A stretch of DNA of 64,000 bases from Bremerella sp. JC817 (GCF_040718835.1 NZ_JBFEFG010000247.1:1-64000); one strand, 5' to 3'. Numbered from the stretch's first letter, positions 7,340 through 16,906 are shown. Notes: generated by a model not told the origin, from the letters alone. Program-made: numbers and translations.

Positions 7340-9482
7340 TAAATCGTCACGTCCGGGAGCGAAAGTGAACTCGGCGGAAATGGCTCAATTGCGTGTCCGG
7401 AGATTGAGCCAATTGGCACTGATCGCCGGTTTTGGCATGCTTGGGATCATCACTGTGCTGGTGGCGTACACCTATTCGATCCATGCCAGTTCGGCCCACT
7501 TGGAAACGCGTTTGCTCAATTGCCGGATTTCCATTCAGCGTGCGCTCGTAGGTATCAATCGTGACGCAACTACCAAGCTGGCGGACGTCGGCGAATTACC
7601 CCGCACCGAGGCTCGTCCTCGGTGGTTGAAAGAACTAGAAGCTGCTTCCCGGAGCGCCAACGATTTAGCCCATTCGTCAGCACTTTCCGATCATGAATCG
7701 GACCTCGAAATCTCGACCAACCGCTTGCGTGCCTGGCATGATCGGACATCGCAGTGGCAACTACGGCAGCGTCTGACTCGCTTTGCCGCGGAAGAGAAGT
7801 TGAATCGGCTTCAATATCTGACCGGCGAGTTGCGTTCCGAGATCGAACATGAGAAAGGGCACGAGCGACTCAATGCGATTCTTGAATTTCGCCAGGCCGC
7901 CCAAGCGGAAAACAACTTCGAGCACGTGTCGCAGTTGGCCAAGTCGGCCATTCGAGCTTCGCGGTCTTCGCATCTGGAAGGCGACCTGGCTCAGTTGCAA
8001 CTGGCAATTCTGCAGTTGGCGGCGGAAGTCGACCGATCGGAGTTGGAAGACCGAGTGCAGAACCAGATTCGTCCACGATTGTTGCGAATCAAATCGAGCG
8101 TGATGAATCCGGAACTGCGGGAACTGGTTTATGAAATTGAACAATCACTGTTCGAGCGTGCGCCGGATAGCGATCTCCGAAACGCCCAGGAGAATGGCCT
8201 CGCCATTTTGCAGGCTCAACTGACCGATCTTCAGCGTGAGAAGCGAGCATTGCTGCAAGAGTTGCAAGATGCGATTGCCGCGCTGAATGTCGAGCAGGAA
8301 CAAATCGATCAGGCCAGCGCGCTACTGTCGGAACGACTCGGTACCCACTTCGTGAGTGCCGTGGTGATTGTGTGGTCGATTATCTGTTTGTGTGCCTTGG
8401 CCTTGTCGATCGTGTTCTGGAAGATGGGCAAGCGAGTTTCGACCCATATTTGTAACCAGGTGAAAGAACTCGATACCGTCGCCCACGAGCTGAATCAGGA
8501 AAAGATTGTGCTGACGGTGACGCAGCAAAAGTTGCAACGCGAGTTCCAGTGTCACAAAGTGACCCAGGAAGAGCGTGAGCGTCTGTTCAGCGAACTGGCT
8601 TCGGCTTCTCGCCAGGCGGGCATGGCTGAAATGGCGACGAGCGTGCTGCATAACGTGGGGAATGTGTTGAACAGCATTAATGTCTCGACGCAAGTTGTGA
8701 TTGGAAAGTTGAAAACGCGTCGGGCGGCGGCACTGAAGCAAGCCTGTCAGTTAATGGGTGAACATCAAGACGACTTAGGAGCTTTCTTCGCGAACGATCC
8801 TCGCGGCAAGAAACTACCTGAGTTCCTCGACCGCCTGGCGGATCTGATGAGCAAAGAAAACGAGGAAGTGTTGGAAGAACTGACGTGTCTCGATGGTCAC
8901 GTCGATCACGTCAAGCAGATCGTGAATGCTCAACAACAGTTTGCCAAGGTGACCAACCTGCAAGAGCCAGTCGATTTGGAACGTTTGCTTGACGATGCCG
9001 TGAAGATCAACGAGGCGTCGATGAAGAAGCACGAGATCGAGATCATTCGTGAAATCGAAATGCTACCGCAGGTGATTACCGATAAGAACAAGGTTCTGCA
9101 AATCCTGGTGAACCTGGTGAAGAACGCCAAGCAGTCGGTCTGCAAATGCCAGGGCAAACGCTGGATCCGTCTTCGCGTGCGTGCCCGAGATGCTGACACC
9201 GTGGTGGTGCAGGTGATCGACAATGGCGTCGGCATCGCACCGGAGCATATGCCGAAGATGTTCACGCATGGCTTTACGACCAAGAAAGATGGCCATGGCT
9301 TCGGTCTGCATAGCGGGGCCCTAACGGCAAAAGAACTGGGTGGTTCATTAACCGTTCAGAGCGAAGGTGTCGGCTTAGGTGCTTCGTTTACGCTCGCGTT
9401 GCCTCGCAACGAGATGTCCATGCCGCAAGAGGAAGAAGTGAGCCAGGATGAGATCGATTTCCACCAGGCGAGTACGATCTGA
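7320..9482 (+). CDS. Membrane sensor histidine kinase
   Basis: 720 residues from the GTG at 7320; ATGs at 7323 and 7329 are equally possible, all inside the end of the binding-protein gene. Transmembrane segments lie at about 32-52 and 343-366, with a roughly 290-residue helical, largely coiled-coil periplasmic region between them. A cytoplasmic linker precedes the kinase core. The phospho-acceptor is His444 in SVLHNVGNVLNSI, an unusual H box, followed by N box NLVKNAKQSV, G1 DNGVGIAPEHM and G2 KDGHGFGLHSGAL. It has no receiver, so it probably phosphorylates one of the receivers encoded upstream. The coiled-coil sensor could contact the neighbouring binding protein. Confidence 0.86.
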   Translation: MMGMISNKSSRPGAKVNSAEMAQLRVRRLSQLALIAGFGMLGIITVLVAYTYSIHASSAHLETRLLNCRISIQRALVGINRDATTKLADVGELPRTEARPRWLKELEAASRSANDLAHSSALSDHESDLEISTNRLRAWHDRTSQWQLRQRLTRFAAEEKLNRLQYLTGELRSEIEHEKGHERLNAILEFRQAAQAENNFEHVSQLAKSAIRASRSSHLEGDLAQLQLAILQLAAEVDRSELEDRVQNQIRPRLLRIKSSVMNPELRELVYEIEQSLFERAPDSDLRNAQENGLAILQAQLTDLQREKRALLQELQDAIAALNVEQEQIDQASALLSERLGTHFVSAVVIVWSIICLCALALSIVFWKMGKRVSTHICNQVKELDTVAHELNQEKIVLTVTQQKLQREFQCHKVTQEERERLFSELASASRQAGMAEMATSVLHNVGNVLNSINVSTQVVIGKLKTRRAAALKQACQLMGEHQDDLGAFFANDPRGKKLPEFLDRLADLMSKENEEVLEELTCLDGHVDHVKQIVNAQQQFAKVTNLQEPVDLERLLDDAVKINEASMKKHEIEIIREIEMLPQVITDKNKVLQILVNLVKNAKQSVCKCQGKRWIRLRVRARDADTVVVQVIDNGVGIAPEHMPKMFTHGFTTKKDGHGFGLHSGALTAKELGGSLTVQSEGVGLGASFTLALPRNEMSMPQEEEVSQDEIDFHQASTI

Positions 9483-9510
9483 GTCGCTTAAAGCAACCAA
9501 GTTCCGAACG

Positions 9511-9545
9511 AGGTTCTGGCCTGACGATCGGTCAGACCGGAACCT
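9511..9545. terminator. Long hairpin between convergent genes
   Basis: aggttctggcctgac and the facing ggtcagaccggaacct form a stem of about 15 bp with one G-T pair and one mismatch around loop gatc. It lies between the ends of two converging genes. It lacks a clear T-tract, so termination is an inference from position. Confidence 0.4.
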
Positions 9546-9587
9546 GTCGGATTCGGCGACGGCATATGCCCCGGCGCCGACGGCCTC

Positions 9588-10103
9588 TTATTTCTGAACC
9601 TGAACCAATGGAAAGGCATCCTTCAGCGTTTTGATTCCGCTGTTGGTGACGTCGGTTCCATTCACGTTCATGCTTTTCAGAAGATACATTTCTTTGAGCT
9701 TTTCCATTCCGTGATCCGAAATCTCGGTGTTGCTGACGTCGAGTTTCATCAGCACATAACGAATCGAAGTGTCGTTGATGACGCCCAGATGATCGTCGTT
9801 GCAGTTGGTGTTGCTCAAGTCGAGCTCGACGATGTAGCCGAGCGAAGCAAGCTGTTCAAAGGTTTCGTCGTTCAGCGTTTGGCCGCTGAGGTCAATCGCC
9901 CAGGCATCGCCTTGGGGGAAGTTCTTCAATTCAAACTTCGCCCCGATCGCTTCGAGCTGATCTTTGGCCTGGGTTTTCTTCTGCTCGGCCCGCTCGTAAT
10001 CGCTCAGTCCATCGTTGTAGCAGCCGAGAATCAACAGAAGGGCTGCTACGTAGACGTAAGCGACAAACTTCAGCGGAGGCTCCGGCTGGTGGTCGTTGCG
10101 CAT
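9588..10103 (-). CDS. Leucine-rich-repeat lipoprotein
   Basis: 171 residues from ATG 10103, preceded by GAGGACACC; a longer frame upstream lacks such a site. Hydrophobic residues 13-27 lead into a lipobox-like LILGC with Cys28, so it is probably a membrane-anchored lipoprotein. The remainder holds leucine-rich-repeat units of the type common in planctomycetes (AIDLSGQTLNDETFEQLASL, IVELDLSNTNCNDDHL, LMKLDVSNTEISDHGMEKL). Such repeats usually mediate protein contacts; the partner is unknown. Confidence 0.7.
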   Translation of the reverse strand: MRNDHQPEPPLKFVAYVYVAALLLILGCYNDGLSDYERAEQKKTQAKDQLEAIGAKFELKNFPQGDAWAIDLSGQTLNDETFEQLASLGYIVELDLSNTNCNDDHLGVINDTSIRYVLMKLDVSNTEISDHGMEKLKEMYLLKSMNVNGTDVTNSGIKTLKDAFPLVQVQK

Positions 10104-10250
10104 GGTGTCCTCGGAACGGTGAATGAAATCGATAGGTGATGAAAAACCGCCGATGGCAACTGCGTGATGTTCTCGTCGAAGCAACGAGGGAAGCATCACG
10201 CAGAAGATTTGCTGCCCTGGCGTAAACAGGCCCGTAGGGACTGCGACAGT

Positions 10251-11138
10251 TTAGAATTCTTCGATCGCCTGGCCGTCCGACATGGCACACAGCTTGTTGA
10301 ACGTACCGAATTGTTCCTTCAGCGTCGCAGAGAATGGAAGCCAGTCGATGTTTTCACTGAGGAAATGGACCGAGCCATCCCCAAAGACGAACTGAACGCC
10401 GCCTGGGTGCATGCTCGAGAACGCAGTGTCCGGCTTTTTGCCGGCAGTCACCGATTCGCCGTCACCAATGCGGTACGAGCCATAGCCCTGAATGGCATCG
10501 GTGTTGACGATGCCGTCCCCACTTTGCTTAGTGCGTTCACCCATCCACAGCGAAGCATAACCCGCTTCTGGGCTGCGACGTTCGCCGACCATGATCGTGT
10601 TGCTTAGACCGTCGGTTACTTCTTTGAACTTGACGCCAATCTTGCCACTGAGCATCCCCTTGCTACCAAGCGTGCCGGCACAGCCTGGATAGTTCGACTT
10701 GGCGATGTCTTGCGAGCTGCCATCGATCATGAAGGGACGATTGTCATTCAAGCTACCGCCTGGATCGGATGGACAGAGGTAAGCGTTAAGGGATGTCTGA
10801 GCGACTTCCAGATCGTTATCCAGGATGTCCTGAAAGGTGTTCTTCGACGAATTGACGCGCTGGTACAAGTTGTCTTGTTCCAGGTAAGGCAGCACAAAAA
10901 ACGACCAGGCAAAGCCCGACTTGTCGTGAGCGTCAATGAAGCTGGGTGGAAGCTTCTGATGCGTGTCGTGGTACATGTGGCACGCCAGGCCGATCTGCTT
11001 CAAGTTGTTGTTGCAGTGGGCACGGCGAGCTGCTTCACGTGCTTGCTGCACAGCCGGGAGCAACAGGGCGATTAAGACACCGATGATGGCGATGACCACT
11101 AAAAGTTCCACAAGTGTGAAACCTTTTCGGTTGTTCAT
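10251..11138 (-). CDS. DUF1559 pilin-like protein
   Basis: 295 residues from ATG 11138, which has AAGGATC upstream. It begins with a type IV pilin/pseudopilin leader (MNNRKGFTLVELLVVIA), the prepilin cleavage site after KG, and a hydrophobic helix. The DUF1559 body has PAVQQAREAARR, NNLKQIGLACHMYHDTHQKLP, CPSDPG, the SNTIMVGERR motif, and a C-terminal HPGGVQFVFGDGSVHFL box. The family is greatly expanded in planctomycetes. Its exact role is unknown, but the leader implies prepilin-peptidase processing and a place in the cell envelope. Confidence 0.92.
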   Translation of the reverse strand: MNNRKGFTLVELLVVIAIIGVLIALLLPAVQQAREAARRAHCNNNLKQIGLACHMYHDTHQKLPPSFIDAHDKSGFAWSFFVLPYLEQDNLYQRVNSSKNTFQDILDNDLEVAQTSLNAYLCPSDPGGSLNDNRPFMIDGSSQDIAKSNYPGCAGTLGSKGMLSGKIGVKFKEVTDGLSNTIMVGERRSPEAGYASLWMGERTKQSGDGIVNTDAIQGYGSYRIGDGESVTAGKKPDTAFSSMHPGGVQFVFGDGSVHFLSENIDWLPFSATLKEQFGTFNKLCAMSDGQAIEEF

Positions 11139-11604
11139 TCGTAGATCCTTCGTAGATGGGGGGATGAAATGAATGCGTGACATTGAGCTGGCAAACTTTG
11201 CGACGGTAAGTGGATTGATCGTCTGCCGTGGCCGCAAAGAATCTCCTGAGGGTTGACGTCGAGTCGCAATTGAGATGCCAGATGAACAAAATGGCGCAGA
11301 ATAGCAACTGCAATGGCACGAATTGATAATCGCTTCAAGGCTTCCCCACCAATCGGTCCACATGTGCCGTAGGACGCCCTTTTAGCTGTCTTTACCGCGA
11401 AATCTACATTCGCCCAAGGGAGCATTGGGAGAGGTTTCGTCGATTAGAACTGGCCTCTGTAAAAATTCATGGGTTTGCCCGTGCTTGGTAAGACGAACGG
11501 GTTGCTTTGCCCAAGCTGCATGCATAGGCATGCGACACGTGATATAAATTTGCGCAACCGCATCTCAAAAGAGGGAGAGAGCGTTTCGCTTGAAGAGGGG
11601 GCGA
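11139..11604. other. Intergenic region, no gene seen
   Basis: The 466 bp before the DUF1559 gene should hold its promoter. No coherent open frame, tRNA or clear terminator was found. Confidence 0.5.
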
Positions 11605-14130
11605 TTAAGGGCGCTCGCTTGGCAAAACCGGCAGTGCGGACGGCTTCGATTGAATGGCCCGCCAGATTGCTTCAGCTGCCACGGAATGCCCCATGGCATT
11701 TAGATGATGATCGGCCGATCCGATTTTCAACGTCGTCGAGTCAATTCCTTCGGACCACTTTCGCAAGTCGAGGGTGACCATGCCCGAACGCTTTGCCACG
11801 CCGACGATCGCATCGTCGGAAGCGGTTTCTTCCAGGATTTCGGGAATCGGCAGGTAGATCCAGACGGGCAAGATCTCACGCTCTCGGCAGTCTTGGTTGA
11901 TGCCGGTATAGATGCATTCCGTGATCGCTTCGGCACGCGCTTGCAGCAAGACTTCGACCGCGCCCTGCGATGTTTGGCTTGTGATACCAGCCTCGTCAAG
12001 GATCTCGTCGATACAGGGATAAAGGAGCGCGTGTCCCTTCTGTTGAAACTGAGCGATGTGGCGTGGTGGTCCCTGAAATTCCCCCTGGTGGGCAACGTAC
12101 CAAATGGCATCGGGCTGGAAGTCGAAAACTTTGGCTCGCAGCGCGGCAGCGGTGTGCAGCGCATAGTATCGGCCGATGCCAAAGTTTAGTAGTTCGACCT
12201 GGGGCCCATCTTTCGGCATTGCCGCGTTGATTTTCTGCTCAAGCAGGCGGACGAAAGTCTCTTGTTCTTCGACCCCATAGCCCATCGTCACGCTCGAACC
12301 GACCACGGCAACGCGATACGTGTTGGGGGCTTTGCGGTGGGAAACCGGCGGGTTCCGCATGCCATGGCTGTTAATCTCAATCGGTTTATCGACCAATGTG
12401 CCTCGCCAACCTGGAATCATTTCCATTTCCAGCAAGTCGTCGCGAGGGCGAGTAATCTCCTCGAAGATCACCGCTTCACCAGCCGGCCGCGGGTTGCCTC
12501 CGCGGACTAGTGGATCGGATTGGAAGTTGACATTGGCCAACTGTTCGTAATAACCCTGGACGTCGCGCGAGACTTCCGCAGCAGTGAGCATTTCGCGCTG
12601 CATATTGACGATTTTCTCGCGAGTTCGCAGATCGAATTGATCCGCGAACCACGGCATTCCCATTAGTAACAACGCAGCCATCGCCGCGGATACCACAGCG
12701 GGCGCTCGCCAGGCCGTGGTGGCAAATGCGGCAGTCTTGTCCTGCATTGCGAGCTTTCCGCCACACTGCCAGTGCAGAAAGGTTCCGCTGACGATCGTTG
12801 CCACCACGATCAGACACACGCTGCCGAGACCTTGCCAGAAGTCGGTATTCGTTGAAGCCAGCAGACCGATCCACTGGAAGAAACCAGGCACGGTCCAGCA
12901 GGCCCAAAACGTCGCGACCGTCAGGAAGACGCCCATCACTTGCAAGCAATGACGTAGCGAGTGGAGCAGGGGAGCGGTCATCGGCTTCGCGACTGGCCGG
13001 GCCGCTCGGTTGTAGTCGAGCAGACCATTAACGGCGACAACGATCCCGGCAATCAGCCACAGGCCGGCTTCGTTGATGCTGATCGGGAATTCACCCACCA
13101 GCCAGAAAACCTGGTACGAATGCAGTGCCCACGTTACGACGAACACAAACGCAATCGCTCCGACAATTGCCGCACGATCGCCAAAACGGCGCAGGTGAAA
13201 GAAGGCGGGATAAAAGAACTGACGCTCAAGGAAGACCTTCCAATAGATGTTAATGCGACGCCAGATATCGATGAAACTGGACGCCAGAAAGTAGTTCTCG
13301 TGTGTGCGAGGAAGGTTGAAGCCGAATAGATGCAAGATTCCGGTGATGATGTGAAACGAGCCAGAGATCCGCAAATACAACATATAGTTGGTGACCAGAA
13401 ACAGCCCCACATCACTGACCGTGCGGACATCTTCGGGCGAAGGTAGCAGGAAATATTTGATGCCGCGATACAGCAGCAAGTGCATCAAGCCGCGAGCAAT
13501 CCAGTTGATACCGCGCTGGGCGATTTCAATGCCTGGCCGATTGAACCAGCTATCGCAGAACGTTTGATAGTCGACGATCGGATAAAACGGAAAGCTGGCG
13601 TTGGGCAGCATGAAGAAGTACGACAACTGCATCGAAAGCGGTGCCGAGGTTCGATTTCGCTGCCGCACGTAGACCAGCAGCCGAAACATGAACATCGACC
13701 CCAGGATCGCCCAGAACAATTGGTCTTCGGTCGATCGATACCATGCCAAAGTCGCGCCACCGCCAACCAGGAGCAGGGCACGCAAGAAGAACGGAATCGG
13801 CAAGTGACTGATACCAATCAGCACACCGCCCAGACCCCAAATCCAGGCCGTTCCGATCCAGCCCACCACCTGGATACATGCCACGAGTGAAAGCAGCAAG
13901 AAGCCGGGGAGACGCATGCTCAGAGGCAAAATCGCATAAAGAACAAAGCCCCCCAGCACCAGGTAAAGCAGTTCGGCCAGGCCCCGTCCCTTTTCAATTT
14001 CAAACTCGCGGACGACCAGCACGATCAGCAGCAGTTGAAACAGAATCAGCAGCAAGGGACGCGAGGCATAGCGCCCGTTGCCGTTGGTAGCGATCTCTGA
14101 AATGCGGTCCGAAGTGGTTTTTTGCGTCAT
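11605..14130 (-). CDS. MBOAT acyltransferase fused to an SGNH hydrolase-like domain
   Basis: 841 residues. Residues 25-490 are polytopic membrane protein with MBOAT features: RTHENYFLASSFIDIWRR near 275-292, and WALHSYQ with the likely catalytic His337. After the last membrane span (about 478-497) comes an SGNH/GDSL-type domain with GSSVTMG (611-617, Ser in place of the GDS block) and a C-terminal SADHHLNAMGH carrying the usual Asp-x-x-His. MBOAT proteins such as AlgI, DltB and PatA move acyl groups across the membrane, and SGNH domains transfer or remove them outside. The gene is divergent from an acyl carrier protein gene. I infer O-acylation of a cell-surface glycan or lipid. Confidence 0.82.
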   Translation of the reverse strand: MTQKTTSDRISEIATNGNGRYASRPLLLILFQLLLIVLVVREFEIEKGRGLAELLYLVLGGFVLYAILPLSMRLPGFLLLSLVACIQVVGWIGTAWIWGLGGVLIGISHLPIPFFLRALLLVGGGATLAWYRSTEDQLFWAILGSMFMFRLLVYVRQRNRTSAPLSMQLSYFFMLPNASFPFYPIVDYQTFCDSWFNRPGIEIAQRGINWIARGLMHLLLYRGIKYFLLPSPEDVRTVSDVGLFLVTNYMLYLRISGSFHIITGILHLFGFNLPRTHENYFLASSFIDIWRRINIYWKVFLERQFFYPAFFHLRRFGDRAAIVGAIAFVFVVTWALHSYQVFWLVGEFPISINEAGLWLIAGIVVAVNGLLDYNRAARPVAKPMTAPLLHSLRHCLQVMGVFLTVATFWACWTVPGFFQWIGLLASTNTDFWQGLGSVCLIVVATIVSGTFLHWQCGGKLAMQDKTAAFATTAWRAPAVVSAAMAALLLMGMPWFADQFDLRTREKIVNMQREMLTAAEVSRDVQGYYEQLANVNFQSDPLVRGGNPRPAGEAVIFEEITRPRDDLLEMEMIPGWRGTLVDKPIEINSHGMRNPPVSHRKAPNTYRVAVVGSSVTMGYGVEEQETFVRLLEQKINAAMPKDGPQVELLNFGIGRYYALHTAAALRAKVFDFQPDAIWYVAHQGEFQGPPRHIAQFQQKGHALLYPCIDEILDEAGITSQTSQGAVEVLLQARAEAITECIYTGINQDCREREILPVWIYLPIPEILEETASDDAIVGVAKRSGMVTLDLRKWSEGIDSTTLKIGSADHHLNAMGHSVAAEAIWRAIQSKPSALPVLPSERP

Positions 14131-14321
14131 GAAGCGGGCGTCGGTCTTCTGGCGAAAGTGCTTCTCGCAAGCGAATCGATACGATGGTTTTTCGGCACGA
14201 GACTGCGAATCAGTCTATATCGCGCCCAAGGTTTTACCAGGGGCGATGTAGTAATACGCGCAGGTCTGCGGAAGACATCCTCTTGCTGAAGAAGCAGTTA
14301 CGCGACCTCACAATGGCATCC

Positions 14322-14351
14322 TTGTTGTCGGAAACCATGCTGCGCTATAAT
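14322..14351 (+). promoter_or_regulatory. Candidate sigma-70 promoter of the ACP gene
   Basis: TTGTTG at 14322-14327 and TATAAT at 14346-14351 are separated by 18 bp. They lie about 50 bp before the ACP start and point towards it. Spacing and the perfect -10 box support a housekeeping promoter. Confidence 0.5.
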
Positions 14352-14402
14352 CTACAACTCGCCCAGGCCCGTTCGCGTTCCTTTCTCTGAAAACAGAAGC
14401 CC

Positions 14403-14711
14403 ATGACCGCTGCTGCCGAGCCGTCGAACCCGAATCCTCGTTCTGCCGAAGAGATTCGTCAGTGGGTAGCGACATATTTGGCCAAGCACCTTCAGGTCGA
14501 GCCGGCGAAGATCCGCTTCGATGAAAAGCTGATGGATGTCGGGCTCGACTCCATGCAATTTCTCGTGCTGGTCGGGGAACTCGAGAAATGGCTCGGTTGC
14601 CAGTTCGTCGACCCCTGGATCGACGATTTCACGATCGATACCTTGGCCCAGTTTCTCGCCGAGCAGGTCGCCCAAGGGAAAACGAAGATCAATCCAGCCG
14701 ATCGCAATTAG
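14403..14711 (+). CDS. Acyl carrier protein
   Basis: 102 residues, ATG at 14403. The phosphopantetheine site is the Ser50 of MDVGLDSMQFLVLVGELE, followed by the helix and FTIDTLAQFLAEQV typical of carrier proteins. It is longer than the 78-residue fatty-acid ACP because of an N-terminal extension (about 15 residues, Pro/Asn-rich). It stands alone, with no fatty-acid synthesis genes nearby, and is divergently transcribed from the MBOAT-SGNH gene. A dedicated acyl donor for that enzyme, as DltC serves DltB, is the attractive inference. Confidence 0.88.
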   Translation: MTAAAEPSNPNPRSAEEIRQWVATYLAKHLQVEPAKIRFDEKLMDVGLDSMQFLVLVGELEKWLGCQFVDPWIDDFTIDTLAQFLAEQVAQGKTKINPADRN

Positions 14712-15017
14712 GCAGCGATCTACTGGGATTTGCTGCCAGAGGCTCCTACTTCCGCAGCACAGGATTCAAGGTTGGCAAACGACTTGCCATCATTTCTTGG
14801 CAGAAGCTCAGACGCACGCGAACGGTCGTGACGGTTGTCTTGATTAGCCGATGCGCTTACCCACATCCGCCGGCTCGAGCGATGTACATGGTGCAACGCC
14901 CTTTGCGCCAACGCCGAAAGCAGAACCTGACAGGGAAGGATCGATCGGCACACATAAGTCTTGAGGTGGACATTCGACCGCCAGGGCATCGACGTGGATC
15001 TTCAGGGGTAGCAGAAG
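14712..15017. other. Intergenic region, no gene seen
   Basis: 306 bp between the ACP and porin genes, both on the plus strand. Frames here are short and have poor composition. No hairpin with T-tract was identified. Confidence 0.45.
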
Positions 15018-16397
15018 ATGAGACGCTGGTTTCAATGCGGCATCGTTTCAGCCGCGGTGGGGATGTTGTTTCTCGCCGGGGCGGATGCGCTGCTGGGGCA
15101 AGGCATCATGCAGCCGTCGCAACCTCTCCGAGCGATTGATGCGGAACTGAGTGCCGAGATCGATGCGTTGTACCAGCGAATCACCGAGTTGGAAGCAAGG
15201 ATCGCCGAGTCGCATCCCGACCCGGGCCCGATCGAACCGATCGAGTTCTATCCTTGTGTCTCGCCAGAGCCTCCGGTCTGTCCTTTCTCGAAGTGTGTCG
15301 GCTACGACAATGGTTTTTATCTTCGCACGTGCGATAAGAACTACTCGCTCAAGATTCGCGGGCTGCTCCAGTTCCGGCAATACTCGGACTGGCGAAACGT
15401 TACTACCGGCGACGATTTCGAGTCCGGCTTTGTGATCGAACGAGCTCCGATCTTGTTCTCGGGCAACTTCATCACGCCGCAACTGAAGTATTGGTACATC
15501 TTGCAAGCCAGCCGAGCCAGTGGCACCGAGTTCCTGGAAGAAGGCAAGATCATCTACGAGTTCGACAACGGACTGGTGCTGCAAGCAGGACGCTTTCGCG
15601 ACCCAGGCTTCCTGCGAGAAATGGAAGTCAGCTATACCCGGCAGCTTGGTGTCGAGCGTTCGTACTACAACAGCGTGTTCGCTTCCGGCGTGCTGGAAGG
15701 GATGTCGTTGTCGAAGCAAAACGAAGGTTACCGCTGGATGGCCTTTTTGAACGACGGTCGCAACTCCGGTTCCTCCGCCGTGAACAAAGACTTTTATCAG
15801 GATTACACCGACATTGCTTTGTCGGCCAGCTTCGACATCAAGTTCTTCGGCGAGTGGGCCCAGTATGGCGACTTCACTTCGTGGCCCGACGAAGGACCGG
15901 CGTTGTTTCTTCGCACCTCGATGTTCTGGGAAGCAGGCGAACATGGCGACTCGGTGCCGGCGAATAATCAGTCCGGTTTCATTTCCTACGCCGGAGAGCT
16001 GACGTACGAGAACCATGGCTTTGCGGCGTTCGGTTCGCTGGTCGGTCGCCACTCGAAGAACGATGGGCCTGAGATCAATCAGTATGGTGGTCTCTGTCAG
16101 ATCTCGTACCAGGTAATCCCCAATCACTTCGAGCCATTCGCCCGATACGAACATATCTGGTTCGATGGCTATACCGATGTCGGATACAACCTGATGCCGG
16201 TGAATCAAAGTACGCTGAACATCATGTCGGTCGGTTTCAACTGGTACTTCCACCGTCACGGGCTGAAGTTCACGATGGAAGCGCTGCACGCCTTCGACGA
16301 GGTTCCGTTCTCGGCCCCGAACACCGGCTTCCTGCAGGATGAACCAGGCGAAAGTGGCCAGACGGTGCTGCGATCGCAGATTCAGATGTTCTTCTAA
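15018..16397 (+). CDS. OprP/OprO-like outer-membrane porin
   Basis: 459 residues. It has a signal peptide (MRRWFQ then a hydrophobic core to about residue 26, cleavage near LLG-QG). A short coiled-coil segment follows (about 36-66, DAELSAEIDALYQRITELEARIAE), then a beta-rich domain with LKIRGLLQFRQYSDW, the FVIERAPILFSGNF strand and repeated aromatic-flanked strands. The protein ends in Q-M-F-F, the terminal aromatic typical of outer-membrane barrels. The layout matches the phosphate-selective porin O/P family as found in planctomycetes. Substrate selectivity cannot be read from sequence. Confidence 0.8.
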   Translation: MRRWFQCGIVSAAVGMLFLAGADALLGQGIMQPSQPLRAIDAELSAEIDALYQRITELEARIAESHPDPGPIEPIEFYPCVSPEPPVCPFSKCVGYDNGFYLRTCDKNYSLKIRGLLQFRQYSDWRNVTTGDDFESGFVIERAPILFSGNFITPQLKYWYILQASRASGTEFLEEGKIIYEFDNGLVLQAGRFRDPGFLREMEVSYTRQLGVERSYYNSVFASGVLEGMSLSKQNEGYRWMAFLNDGRNSGSSAVNKDFYQDYTDIALSASFDIKFFGEWAQYGDFTSWPDEGPALFLRTSMFWEAGEHGDSVPANNQSGFISYAGELTYENHGFAAFGSLVGRHSKNDGPEINQYGGLCQISYQVIPNHFEPFARYEHIWFDGYTDVGYNLMPVNQSTLNIMSVGFNWYFHRHGLKFTMEALHAFDEVPFSAPNTGFLQDEPGESGQTVLRSQIQMFF

Positions 16398-16586
16398 ACG
16401 GCAAGCGAGCCGGATCTGACTTCTGTGTGGGGGTAAGCCCTGGAACATTTGTAGGGAATAGGCCGCTTTCTGTTTGGGGTGGGCAACTTATTCCGGCAAA
16501 GGGTGCGGTTTCGATTGAGCCAGGTGCCTAGGGGAATTAGAGTGAAATCAAACTTTTTCACTCCCCATTCTCCTAAGGGTTAGGTA

Positions 16587-16814
16587 ATGATTCGCCGCCG
16601 CGTAGCCTTGTTTGTTTGTGCCGCTGTCTTTCTGTTGGGAACCTCCCTCGATCTGCAAGCTGGTCAGCGTTTCCGCATCCGTCGAAGTTCGACGCCTCAT
16701 TACTCTTCGTATGCCGTGCCGCAAACTCGTTACGCGACGCCTGGCTACGAATACCAGACCAGTCGCTATCAGGCCCGCACCACGGCTGGTTACCTGATGC
16801 TGTTTGGCATGTAG
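16587..16814 (+). CDS. Small secreted Tyr/Arg-rich protein
   Basis: 75 residues. A clear signal peptide (MIRRRVALFVCAAVFLLGTSLDLQAG, cleavage near QAG) precedes a 49-residue mature peptide rich in Tyr, Arg, Ser and Thr (8 Tyr), which ends in a hydrophobic LMLFGM. No family is recognised. The composition suggests an extracellular or envelope-associated peptide. The antisense frame is less protein-like. Confidence 0.55.
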   Translation: MIRRRVALFVCAAVFLLGTSLDLQAGQRFRIRRSSTPHYSSYAVPQTRYATPGYEYQTSRYQARTTAGYLMLFGM

Positions 16815-16851
16815 GTCGCACCCCTTCGGTATCGATCGGCTCAAGAGAGCG

Positions 16852-16871
16852 AAAAACGCTGGCTGCCAGCG
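16852..16871 (-). terminator. Terminator of the chemoreceptor gene
   Basis: On the minus strand CGCTGG-CAG-CCAGCG is followed by TTTTT, starting about 35 bp after the chemoreceptor stop. A wider alternative stem (aaacgc/gcgttt) is also possible. Confidence 0.65.
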
Positions 16872-16906
16872 CCGGCGTTTCTGTCGCGTGTTCTTCCGAC
16901 GTCGGT

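Noticed and set aside
14588..15139. 183-codon plus-strand frame overlapping the ACP and porin genes
   Set aside because: It is out of frame with two well-supported genes and very Arg-rich; no motif.
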